DNA of 64,000 bases from Mycolicibacterium mageritense (GTDB lineage: Bacteria; Actinomycetota; Actinomycetes; Mycobacteriales; Mycobacteriaceae), in assembly GCF_010727475.1 (NCBI RefSeq), contig NZ_AP022567.1, positions 5,580,001 to 5,644,000 on the forward strand, read 5' to 3'. The number at the start of each line of letters is the position of its first letter. Position 1 is the first letter of the stretch. Positions 23,445 to 32,900 of the stretch are shown here, in pieces. The notes beneath the pieces were generated by a model. That model saw only the letters and a list, made by a program, of their open reading frames with translations, was not told the origin of the DNA and ran no database searches. A program made the translations under genes and the position numbers.

Positions 23445-25063
23445 GGGCCGGGTTCCGAACCTGGTGCGGCCGGGCCTTTCTGGCGCGGCCCCATCGACAT
23501 GGCGAGCGACCGGGCGCCTCGGCGTTGCGCCCTCCGGGTCGCCTCGACGTGGGCCAGCAGCAGCGGGTCGATCGGCCTGCCGGTCCCGCGGGCGCCGTCG
23601 ACGGCGGCTGCGAGGCCCACGCGATCGGAACGGGTCGCCTCGTCGGCCTCGTCCTCACTCAGGCCGAGCGCGTCCAGCAGGTCACGGCGCTCCTGGTCGA
23701 GATCGGCCAGCCCCTCGGTCAGCAGCGCCTTGATGCCCTGGCTGCCGGTGCCGTTTTCGGCGCCGTGCCAGGCGGTACTCAGGGCCGCCGATGCGTCGGC
23801 GACCGCGACCTTGCTGCCCTCGACCAGCGAGCCGACGTCGGTGCGCAATCCGGCGAACGCCTGGTCCATCGACCCGCCCTGACCCAACAGCGCCCAAACC
23901 GTCAGGGCGGCAACGGGATCGATCTCGCTGCCGCCGGCCAGCGCACATGCCCCGATGATCGCATTGGCTCCGGTCAGCTCACCGGTCTCCGGATCGGTGC
24001 CCGGTCGGTTCTCGGCCGACAGGAAGGCTTCGACGAGCCCTCCGACGCCTTCGTTGGTCGCGACCGACAACACATGGAGCCCAGTCGCCGACAACGCCTT
24101 CAGCAGGTCGATCACCTGCTGGACCAGTTCGACCATGTCCTGCAGGATCTTGATCTTGTCCTGGACCGCGGCGATCAGCGCCTTGATCAGCGCCACGATG
24201 CTGTCACCGTTGATCAGCAGGGCCTTGAGCGCCTCGGGGATCTTCTCCAGCTCGCGCAGGGGATAGTCCGGCGGCCCGATGTCGCGCAGTTGCCACGAGT
24301 GCCAGTCGGGGGCGATCGAGCGGGACCGCAGCCGCGACCGGTCCGGGTCGTCGGGCCATTCGGGGAACGTGTCGAGGAAATCTTCGACAGCTTTCTCGAA
24401 TTTCGACGTGTCCAGCAGCATCTTGAACAGCGAGCCGAACCGGGCCAGGTCCGGCAGCTGCGGTGCGGTCGCGACGATGAAGACCGCGGTCACGGGCGCA
24501 CCGTCGGAGAAGATCGGGCGTTGCTCGTCGCCCGGGTCGTCGAACGACTGCCGGAACCGGGCGGCCCACGCCCCGAAGCCGTCGGCCGGGGCGACCGGAA
24601 CACGCTTGGTGCCGCCTGCCAGCCACGGCGGCAGGTCGCCCTCGGGCATGCCCAGGTTCACGAGCGCGGCCTGATTGGTCACCAGGCCGGGACCGTCGGC
24701 ATAGACGTAGGCGCCCGAGGCCAGGAAGTCGGAGACGATGTCCTTGAGGATCTCGTAGGCGGCGAGGATCAACGCGCGGAACGGATCGGTGATGTCGATC
24801 AGCAACGCGCTGATGGCGTCGAGGATGCCCGAGATGACCGACAGCACAGTGGAAACGGCCTGTACCGGCGGGCTGACCACCGAGATGAACTCGTCGACTC
24901 CCGGGATGTCGCCGAGCGTGAGGTTGCGCCAGCGCAGACCGCCGGCGTCGATGTCGGCGAGGCTCAACGCGAGCTGCGTCAGCAGCTCGTCGGCGCAGCC
25001 CGGGCAGTGCTCGCGCAGCAGCGCGAGCAACTGGGCGTCGGGATCACCGGTGTGCGTCGCCAC
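23441..25063 (-). CDS. Unknown 540-residue protein with hydrophobic helices
   Basis: A 540-residue protein of unknown family. A CPGCADELL segment near residue 20 is followed by long apolar/amphipathic helices (VVSPPVQAVSTVLSVISGI, RALILAAYEILKDIVSDFL) and a second helical block near 290-350 (ALIAAVQDKIKILQDMV, LVQQVIDLLKALS). The C-terminus is charged and ends in a Pro/Gly-rich tail. Such hydrophobic helical content is seen in tape-measure and tail-tip proteins, so that role is a hypothesis. The start is the GTG at 25063 because GGAG is seven bases upstream; it overlaps the preceding 62-residue gene by 20 bases. Confidence 0.6.
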   Translation of the reverse strand: MATHTGDPDAQLLALLREHCPGCADELLTQLALSLADIDAGGLRWRNLTLGDIPGVDEFISVVSPPVQAVSTVLSVISGILDAISALLIDITDPFRALILAAYEILKDIVSDFLASGAYVYADGPGLVTNQAALVNLGMPEGDLPPWLAGGTKRVPVAPADGFGAWAARFRQSFDDPGDEQRPIFSDGAPVTAVFIVATAPQLPDLARFGSLFKMLLDTSKFEKAVEDFLDTFPEWPDDPDRSRLRSRSIAPDWHSWQLRDIGPPDYPLRELEKIPEALKALLINGDSIVALIKALIAAVQDKIKILQDMVELVQQVIDLLKALSATGLHVLSVATNEGVGGLVEAFLSAENRPGTDPETGELTGANAIIGACALAGGSEIDPVAALTVWALLGQGGSMDQAFAGLRTDVGSLVEGSKVAVADASAALSTAWHGAENGTGSQGIKALLTEGLADLDQERRDLLDALGLSEDEADEATRSDRVGLAAAVDGARGTGRPIDPLLLAHVEATRRAQRRGARSLAMSMGPRQKGPAAPGSEPGP

Positions 25064-25232
25064 GCCGTTGCTCCGCGAGACGGCGATGCAGTTCGACCAG
25101 CGGTGCGACGCGGGCGGATTCCTGCGCCGCGGCAAGCACACTCGCCTGTCGCAGGAGTGCCTTGACCCGCTCCAGCCGGTCGATGTACGAACTGGCATCG
25201 ATAGGTTGCCAACGGTTTTGGCTTTCGGTCAT
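25044..25232 (-). CDS. Small 62-residue helical protein
   Basis: A 62-residue protein beginning MTESQNRWQPIDASS and then forming one continuous predicted helix rich in Leu, Ala and Arg (YIDRLERVKALLRQASVLAA). The ATG at 25232 lies six bases after the spike gene stop. Its last 20 bases overlap the GTG of the next gene, in keeping with coupled translation. Not recognised; short helical proteins in this place could be assembly chaperones, but that is only positional. Confidence 0.55.
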   Translation of the reverse strand: MTESQNRWQPIDASSYIDRLERVKALLRQASVLAAAQESARVAPLVELHRRLAEQRRGDAHR

Positions 25233-25237
25233 GTCGC

Positions 25238-26449
25238 TCACCCCACCGGGAATCGTTTGACGAACGCGAAATACGACAGGTCCATGGCCGGCGTCATCGC
25301 CAACCACGCATCCAGCGCCGGGCCGTACGCGGCGACCGTCAGCGGATTCACGGTTTTGAGGATCTGGACGAGCAGTGCCAGGTGGACGGCCAACCCGTCG
25401 CCCAGCACGGCGGGGGAGATCGCCGTCATTCCGCCAAGCTGGAGGATGCCGAGCATGGTGTTGATGCTGACGTTGCCGAGCAGGCCGTCGATCGAAACCG
25501 CCTTGAGCGACAGGTCGGCCACGCCCGCCGCGATCTTGACCGGACCCGCCGACGACAGGTTGATACCGCCACCCGCCGACATGCCGTACCCGCCGACTGC
25601 GGTCTCGGTGACGGCACCGGAAACCGAGCGGGTCACGCTGCCGGACACCTTTTCGGTGAGTGGCCCACCGACGCTGACCGACGTACCTGCCTCGTCGACC
25701 CGTCGCGTATAGGCCGTGCGCCCGACCTTCTCGGTGAGATTGCCGCGATAGGTCAGGGTGACGTCGCCGCCGACCTCGCGGCGGTGCGGGCCGTCGACCT
25801 TCTCCCTCGATCCGCCCGCGATCACCGAGTCGTCGCCGCCGTCGATCTGCACCGAGCGGGCGCCCTTGTTGAGCACGCGCTCATTGCTCATGATGCGGTC
25901 CATCCCCTCCGGCGACAGGATGATCCGGTTGCCGCGGCTGTCGTGGATCTCCAGCCGCTCCGACTCGGGACGGTCGTCCATCACGACGTGGTGGCCGGTG
26001 GACGACTTCCAGATCCGGACGCGCGGTGCCGGGGTCTCGCGCGGGTATGCGTGCTGAGGTGTCTCGGGCCACCGCTCACCCGCACCGGTGGCCGCAGGGC
26101 GCGGCGCCCCGGTCGGTGCGGTGCTGTCCGGTTGACCCAGCTCGTCGGTCAGGGGCGCGCCCCACCACTGGCCGGTCCAGATGGGCCGGTGCAGATCGCC
26201 CTCCTCGAACTCGATCCAGACGCCGGAACCCACGTCGGGCACGGTGTAGAACCCTTGATCCGGTCCGGCGTACGGCGTGCAGGGGAGGGCCCATCCCGTG
26301 GGGGTCTGATCGCCGAGCAGGCGCGGCACGATCGCGCGAATCCGTCCGCGACCGTCCGGGTCGTCGACGTCGTGCACGTAGCCCCGGTACTTGCCGTAGT
26401 AGGTGCTGTCGAGCTTGTCGACCAACTGCGAGAGCACATCCTCGATCAC
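25238..26449 (-). CDS. Baseplate spike protein, gpV/VgrG-like OB-fold (Afp8-type)
   Basis: A 403-residue central spike protein. The N-terminal OB-fold of phage baseplate assembly protein V/VgrG is clear: YYGKYRGYVHDVDDPDGRGR, VPRLLGDQTPTGWALPCTPY, DVGSGVWIEFEEGD and PIWTGQWWG (residues about 17-98). A Gly/Thr/Ser/Val-rich repetitive part (about 205-310; DVTLTYRGNLTEKVG, GSVTRSVSGAVTETAVGG) would form the trimeric beta-helical needle, and a helical tail follows. Known relatives pierce the target membrane at the tip of the tube. The start is GTG 26449 in a GTGA overlap with the previous gene. It lies about 18 kb downstream of the hub gene rather than beside it. No PAAR tip gene is adjacent. Confidence 0.88.
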   Translation of the reverse strand: MIEDVLSQLVDKLDSTYYGKYRGYVHDVDDPDGRGRIRAIVPRLLGDQTPTGWALPCTPYAGPDQGFYTVPDVGSGVWIEFEEGDLHRPIWTGQWWGAPLTDELGQPDSTAPTGAPRPAATGAGERWPETPQHAYPRETPAPRVRIWKSSTGHHVVMDDRPESERLEIHDSRGNRIILSPEGMDRIMSNERVLNKGARSVQIDGGDDSVIAGGSREKVDGPHRREVGGDVTLTYRGNLTEKVGRTAYTRRVDEAGTSVSVGGPLTEKVSGSVTRSVSGAVTETAVGGYGMSAGGGINLSSAGPVKIAAGVADLSLKAVSIDGLLGNVSINTMLGILQLGGMTAISPAVLGDGLAVHLALLVQILKTVNPLTVAAYGPALDAWLAMTPAMDLSYFAFVKRFPVG

Positions 26450-26664
26450 GTGATCCCCCCTTCGGGCTCTTCTGTGACGGGCCGGACCCCCGAGACATCA
26501 CCAAGGGCCAGAACGATTTCGGCGATGGCCGAGCCGGGCCGGGCCAACCGGATCGCGTCGTCCTCGATGTCGGTCAGGGTGCCGACGTAGACGTGTCCGA
26601 GCGTGGTGAACACCAGCAACCGGGTCTCGGGCGGGAAGGCCTCGAGCTGACTCCGCAGGGTCAT
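26446..26664 (-). CDS. Small 72-residue beta-rich protein
   Basis: A 72-residue protein with a pattern of short beta strands (TRLLVFTTLGHVYVGTLTDI, AIRLARPG, VSGVRPV). The arrangement of a helix followed by strands with VGTL is reminiscent of Sm-like barrels, but this is a loose impression. It overlaps the preceding gene by four bases and the spike gene by four bases, so it is embedded in the operon between the giant fibre-like gene and the spike. Function unknown. Confidence 0.55.
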   Translation of the reverse strand: MTLRSQLEAFPPETRLLVFTTLGHVYVGTLTDIEDDAIRLARPGSAIAEIVLALGDVSGVRPVTEEPEGGIT

Positions 26665-26966
26665 GGCGCCAGCCCCCGCAGGACCGCGTCGACGACCACG
26701 CGGCGGGCACCGAGTTCTGTGGCCTCGCCCCGGACCCGCTCTTCACGAAGTCGTCTGCGGGCGGCCTGCACCAGCTCGGCCAGCGTCTCCTGGCGTTCGG
26801 GCGGCGGGAACCACGGCAAGCGGATCTGGACGGCTTCGCTCACGACGAGCGCCGTGTCGATCCGGCCGAGGCTGCGCCGCAGCGCGGGCTCGGGCGCGAC
26901 GGCCACCGGGACGACTGCCCGGATCAGGTGTGCGGCCGAGACCGCGACCGGGGTCGGCTGATTCAT
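26661..26966 (-). CDS. Small 101-residue protein of unknown function
   Basis: A 101-residue protein starting MNQPTPVAVSAAHLIRAVVPV. A first half with alternating hydrophobics is followed by a long basic helix (ELVQAARRRLREERVRGEA). No metal-binding Cys/His pattern is present, so it is not a PAAR tip. It starts 15 bases after the giant fibre-like gene ends and overlaps the next small gene by four bases. Possibly a chaperone for the giant protein or the spike, by position only. Confidence 0.55.
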   Translation of the reverse strand: MNQPTPVAVSAAHLIRAVVPVAVAPEPALRRSLGRIDTALVVSEAVQIRLPWFPPPERQETLAELVQAARRRLREERVRGEATELGARRVVVDAVLRGLAP

Positions 26967-26981
26967 CGGATTCCCCTCCGT

Positions 26982-29900
26982 TCACAGGTTGTTCTCGACC
27001 GAATGAGCGGCGTCGTGCACGTGGATGCCCGCCGTCGTCACGTTGCCGACCATGGCCACGCGGCTGCCGCCGATGACGACGATCGACTTGCGCCGTGGAT
27101 CGGGCGCAGGCAGCGGACGCGGCGGGATCACCAGATCCGGCCGGATCGGCGTGAACGTGCGGTTGCGCAGCAACAGCGACATCATGTCCTCTACCGGGTT
27201 CGCGGCCAGCACGCGTTCGCTGACCGTCGGTCCGCCCGCGTCGTCGATACCCGTGATCTCGGCGAGACCCGAGGCCAGCGCCGAGGTCTGGTCGCCGCCG
27301 GCCCGCAGCAGATGCCCCTGTACGAACGCGCGCGCCTGGTGTGCGGGCATCCCCGAGCTGGCCGCCAGGCCGAACAGTTTGGCCGGTGCGCTGAGCCGGC
27401 TGCTCGACAGGATCGCGTTGCTGGTCAACACCGCGCGTTCGACGCGAGGATCCGGCTGGTCGGCCGCCTCGGCGGCGGCAGGGCCTGCCAGCGTGATCCG
27501 GTCGGCGATGCGGCGTAGGGAAAGGCCGGTGTCCCGCCCCGCGGTCAGCACGCTCGCGATGTCCGGGTTGACCACGAGATCCGTTGCCCGCGTGAACAAC
27601 CCGAAGCTGGTCTCGGCTTCCTCTGCCACCGCGGTGAACGCCGACGTGCGCTTGGCGTCGATGGCCGTCCGGACCGCCTCGGGGTCGAGCCGCAGGGTCA
27701 GCGAAGCCCGTCCGCCGACCGGCACGGTCAGGTGCAGATCGCCGAGATCCGGTCCGAGCGGCCGGATGTCGAGTGGTACGGGCGGCGCGGGCGGAGCCGG
27801 CGGCTCCTGACCGGCTGCGGTGTTGCCCGTGACGCTCACGAGCGATTCGCGCACCCGCAGCACCGCGACGTTGACCTCGCGCTGGCTTTCCATCCGGTTG
27901 CCGCCGACCACGGTGGTGTCGACGCCGCGCAGGTACAGCGCCCCTGTGGTGCCGAGGGATTCGAGGTCGTTGTCGACGACCGTTGCCGACAGGAGTACCG
28001 CACCGTCGTGCAACACCGCCAGAGCGGGACCCATCGACACCACGTCGTTGCCGACGGCCTGCACCGACCTGCGGACCGGCGGCGGCAGCACGATCAGCGG
28101 CGGTCGGGGTAGCCGCAGCCAGTCCAGCAGCGGGCCGGTCGTCACCGCGGGCAGCACATCGACCGTCGTGGCCGACAGCCAGCCGTCGGCCGCGGACTGC
28201 GCGAGTGTGGTTGCGGGAACCGCACGTACGCCTGCGTTCAGCACCGCGAACACCGGGCGCTGTGCGCGCGTGGTGAACTGCAGGCCACCCACGCCGACAG
28301 CAGCCGGTTCGCCCACCGCGGCGGTGTGCGCCGCGGTGGTGACCGTCTTAGTCAGGCCCGCCGACAACACGTCGTCGAGGCCCGTCAGGATCCCCAGCGG
28401 AGGACGTGGGAAGGGCAACCTGGTGACCGGCTCGGCGATGAGTGCCGGGGTGGCGACCAGACGGCGCACCAGGTCCGCCGCGACCGGTCCGGAGATCACC
28501 GCCAGGCCGTAACCGCCGGAACTGCCACCCGCGTGCCGCACCTGGTTGCCGCGCAGCGTGACGTCGCCGTCCCAGTTCAGCAGCACCTCGTGCACCGGTG
28601 CGTCGGAACGGGTGTTGCCGTTGTCGCGCAACAGGTTGTCGGCAAGCAGCAGGGCGCCGCTGCCGGTCGCGGACACGACCGCCTGTCCGTATGCGGCTGC
28701 GGCGTTGTTCAGCGCGCCGCAGCAGCCCGTGGCGGTGTTGGCGACGACGGCGGCGGTCGCGCTGGGTAGCGCGACATCGACCGCGCCGAGAGTTGCGGCC
28801 TCGACGGTGTTGCCCGTCACGGTGAGCATGAGAGCTTCGGAGTCACCCGTCGGTGCCAGCGCGTGCCCGTCGGATCCGCGCACCGTGATCCCTACGCGGC
28901 AGTCCGCGACCGCATTGCCGGACAGCTCCAGACGCCGTGCGGCACCGGCGACGAGCGCGCCGTCGGCGGTCTCGACGTCGACCGCCAGCGGTTCGGCGGG
29001 GCGCGGGCGCACCGGCGGGATGGGCAGCAATGTGTCCAGGCCACTGTGCAGCCCGGCGAGCGTGGCCGCGAGATCGGCCGCGCTGCTGAGCTGTGCCGCA
29101 AGGGATGTCGAGAGCGCTTCGCCGCGCGATGCGGTCCAGCCGCTCACGGCGCTGACCCGCGCGTCGTCGGACAGTGTCGGGTCGAGTGCGCGCGCCAGGA
29201 CGCCCGAAAGCACATGCACAGCGCGGATCTCCGCGGTGGCGTCCGGGCGCTGCGCCGCGCGGTAGGCGACGGTCTCGACCTTCGTCGCCAGGGCGCCGAG
29301 CGCGGCCGCCCTGGCCGACGTGCTGCCCATGACCGCGCTGTCGACGGTCTCGGTGACGTCGCCGAGCAGATCCGCGGCCTCGGCGGGCCCGATTCCCGCG
29401 TCGCCCACCGCGGCGCGGAGCCGATTGTCCAGCAGCGCACCGGCTTCCGTACGTATCTCGACCGGCTGGCCGGTATCGCGCAGGGTCAGAACCAACTGGC
29501 CCAGCGCGGCGATGGGCTCGGACAGGTCGGTGGCGTGGTCGCCGTCGGCAGGTGCTGCGCCGACCGGCGTGGTCGAGGCCGGGGTCGTGCTCGCGACGGG
29601 CAGGCCCTGCATACCGGCGAGTTCGCGCAGCAGCGTCCTGGCCCGGGCCTGGTGCTCGGCGCGATGCTCCACATCCGACAGCGCGTCGCCGAGCGCTGCG
29701 CGGGCCGCCCGTGCGGTGCTGCGGGCCTGCGGATCCGTCCCGACCAGGTGGCCGAGCTGGTCGGCGGCCTGTTCGATCAGCGCAAGATTGCGCGACGCGC
29801 TCGACTCCGGATCGACCTCGAGAGCTGCCACCCGCCGTTCGATCTGGTCGGCGGTCACCGCGATGAGCGAACTCTTGAACGTCTGGTGCTGGGCGTCGAG

Positions 29901-32900
29901 GTCCGCTTCCGCCACGTCGTGGGTGACCTGCTCACCCCGGGCGAACGCCTGTACCTCCTGCAGGGTGCTGGTCAGCCGCGCGACGTCGATCGCGGTGGGC
30001 CGCCCACCCGCGGCGCGCAGCCGTGCGATGTCGGTGTTGACCCGTTCTGCGAGAGGCGAACTGACCGACCTGAGCACTTCACTCAGCCCCACTCCGCCGT
30101 GTGCGAGCCGCGCTACGGCCTGCTCGTTGAGCTCGGTGGCGTCTGGCACTTCGAGCGCTGCCAGCGACAGTTGCACGATGCCCTCGGCCGTGGCCCGGTC
30201 GGTGCTGCTGAGTGCGGCCCCGGTCGCGGACTGTTCGAGCCGGACCTTGCTGCCGCGCGCTTCGGCCAGGGTGCCGAGGGTCGTGGCGAGCGTTGCCATG
30301 GCTTTGGCCTGCTGCGTGCTGGTACCGCCGCCGGACAGCACGGCCCGGGCCTGTTCCTCGGCGTCCAGGCCGAGGCCTTCGAGCCCGGCCACCAGTTCGG
30401 GCGCGCCCGCCAGGACGTCGGCGGCCGCGGCCCGGACCGCCGTCGCGCGGGACTGTGGTTCGCCGACGAGTGCGGTGTCGAAGCGTGCGGCGGCGTCCCA
30501 GGCCTGTGTCACCGCAGGATCGGGGGCGGTCAGCGCCGCGACGCGCGACAGCGTGGCCCGCACGTGATGTGCGGCGAGCGTGTGGGCGTCGGTGCCCTGG
30601 GCCTCGAGCATCTCGGTGAGCCCGCCTTGCAGTTCCACGGCAAGCCGCCGGCTTTCCGGGCCGCCGGCTTCGAGGGCGCCGGCAAGCGATTCGATGGGCG
30701 CATAGATGCCGCGCCCGATGCGTTGGCGGTCGCGCGCGTTTCCGGCGGCGTACTCCATGACCTGGCGGCGCAGCGCCACCGCGGGCCCGAACACGTCGAG
30801 CACGCGGGCCGGTCCGAGCGGACGGATCAGGTCCGGCAGGATGTCGAGCACCGGCGGCCGGACCGGGTCGACGGTGACCGGCGGCCGGATGACCGTCACC
30901 GGGGCCCGCACGCCGCGGATCCGATTGCCCGTGACCGTGAGGTCGCGGGTGCCGACCGCGGCAACGGCCGCAGTGCGAATATCGGTGCCGGGGCGGACGA
31001 ATCCCGCCGGATACGCCGTGCGGCCCACCTCGGTGATGTCGTTGCCACGCACGACGCTGTTCTCGGCGAGGCTCAGCACGATCCCGCCGCGCAGCGTGGC
31101 CCGCTCCAGCCAGCGCAACACCGCGTCGAGCGCCGCCGCAGCGCCTGCGCCCTGCCCGAGCAGGGTGTCGAGCACGTCGCGCGGCGAGGCGTTCGCCGGA
31201 AGTTGTGCGCCAGACAGCGCCTGAACCTCGGCCACCACAGCCGGACCCCAGCTCAGGTACTCCCTGGCCACGTCGCTGAGCGTGTTGTCCTCGACCCGGG
31301 CGCCGCCGACCGGGCCCGACGATGCCCACACCCGCACGCCGGCATCGCCCAACGCGCGCAACGTGTTCCGCTGGACATACACGTCCAGGTGAGGTGTCGA
31401 GCCGCCGATCAGAACTCCGCAGGCCTGGGCCCCGCCGCCGTCGACGCGGTTGCCGGCGACCACCACATCGTGCACCGGCCTGCCCACCGCGGCGCCGTCG
31501 TCGGCACCGGTGCCGATCAACACCCCGGTCTGCACCGACAGCGCCGGGGCAGGCCTGCCGTCAAGGGTTATCCAGTTGTCCCGCACCCGGTTTGCGGATC
31601 CGGTGACCCGGATCGCCGCACGCACCCCGGCTCCGGCCGGAGTCTCGCCGCCGAGTCGCACCTCGTTGGCGTCCACCTCGACGCCGTCGCCGCCGACCGC
31701 GATCCCCGTCGCGGTCGCTGCGACGATGTTGTCGCGCACCACTGTCCGATCGATCGCTTCGGCGTCGCGGGCCTCGGCCGCGTCCTCGATCGCGATGCCC
31801 GTCGCGAAGCCGTCCACGCGGTTGCCCGAGACGACGACGCCGTCGACGACGCCGTCGGCCACCCGGACGCCGTGGCTGGCGGCGCCGCTCGCACCGATCA
31901 CGCAGTCGCGCACGCTGATCCCGTGCAGGAACAGGCCCGACCGGGGCCACAGCGCGACCGCTGCCGGCGTGAACGAACGGGCATACGGTGCCGCGACGAC
32001 GCCCGACGGCGCGTGCATGCGGCAACTGTCGACGACCAGATCCGCGCAGCTGCCCGACACCAGCACCGCGGCCGCGACGGTGCCCGCGGCCTGCCCCTGC
32101 TCACGGGACGTGAGTGTCAGATCGGCCAGCCGGACCCGGTCGGAGTCGGTGACGGTGACCACGCCGTGCGGCAGCCGCCGTAACACGTCGAGTTCGGCCG
32201 GCGCGACGTCCTCCAGGGGCCGGCCGGGTTCGGCGCGCTGCAGGCGACGTAGTTGCGCCAGGGTGGCGACGACCGAGCCGGCCGCACGCGCTTCGAGGGG
32301 GCCGGCCGCACGCAACCGGTCGGCCAGGCTCGCCACGAGGTCGGGTACGGTCGGCACCGACGACACGAGATCGGCGAGCACGATCGGGCGCACCGCGAGC
32401 AACGGCGGGACCGGCACGATCGGTCCGAACGGTCGCGGTATCACCGGTCGGGCGGCCTCCGATCCGATAGGGGTTTCCAGCTCGGGTGTTTCGGCCAGAT
32501 CGAGCAACTCGACCGAGATCTCGCCGTCGGCGCCGCAGCCGTCGATGTGGAACGCGCCGCCCGCGCCGGTCACCTGCAACCGGCTGGCCGCACCGTCACC
32601 GAGGATGCGCACCTTGCTGCGATTGAGCAGCAGCACAGGGTGTTCCAGACGGTACTGGCCGGCGCGCACATAGACCGCGCCGCCCGCGGCGCCGATCCTG
32701 TCGAGCGCGGCCTGCAATGCCTCGTCGCCCGTGACGCCCTCGGCGAGATTCTGGTCGATGTCACCGAACGTCCGCAGGCCGTCGCCGACGACGACCGTGA
32801 AGGCACCCGGTGCGAGCTTGCGCGCGCCCAGCTCGATCAGGCGGTCGCGTACCTCGTGCAAGGGCAGGAACCGGATCCGCAGGTCGGTGAACTCACGTCC

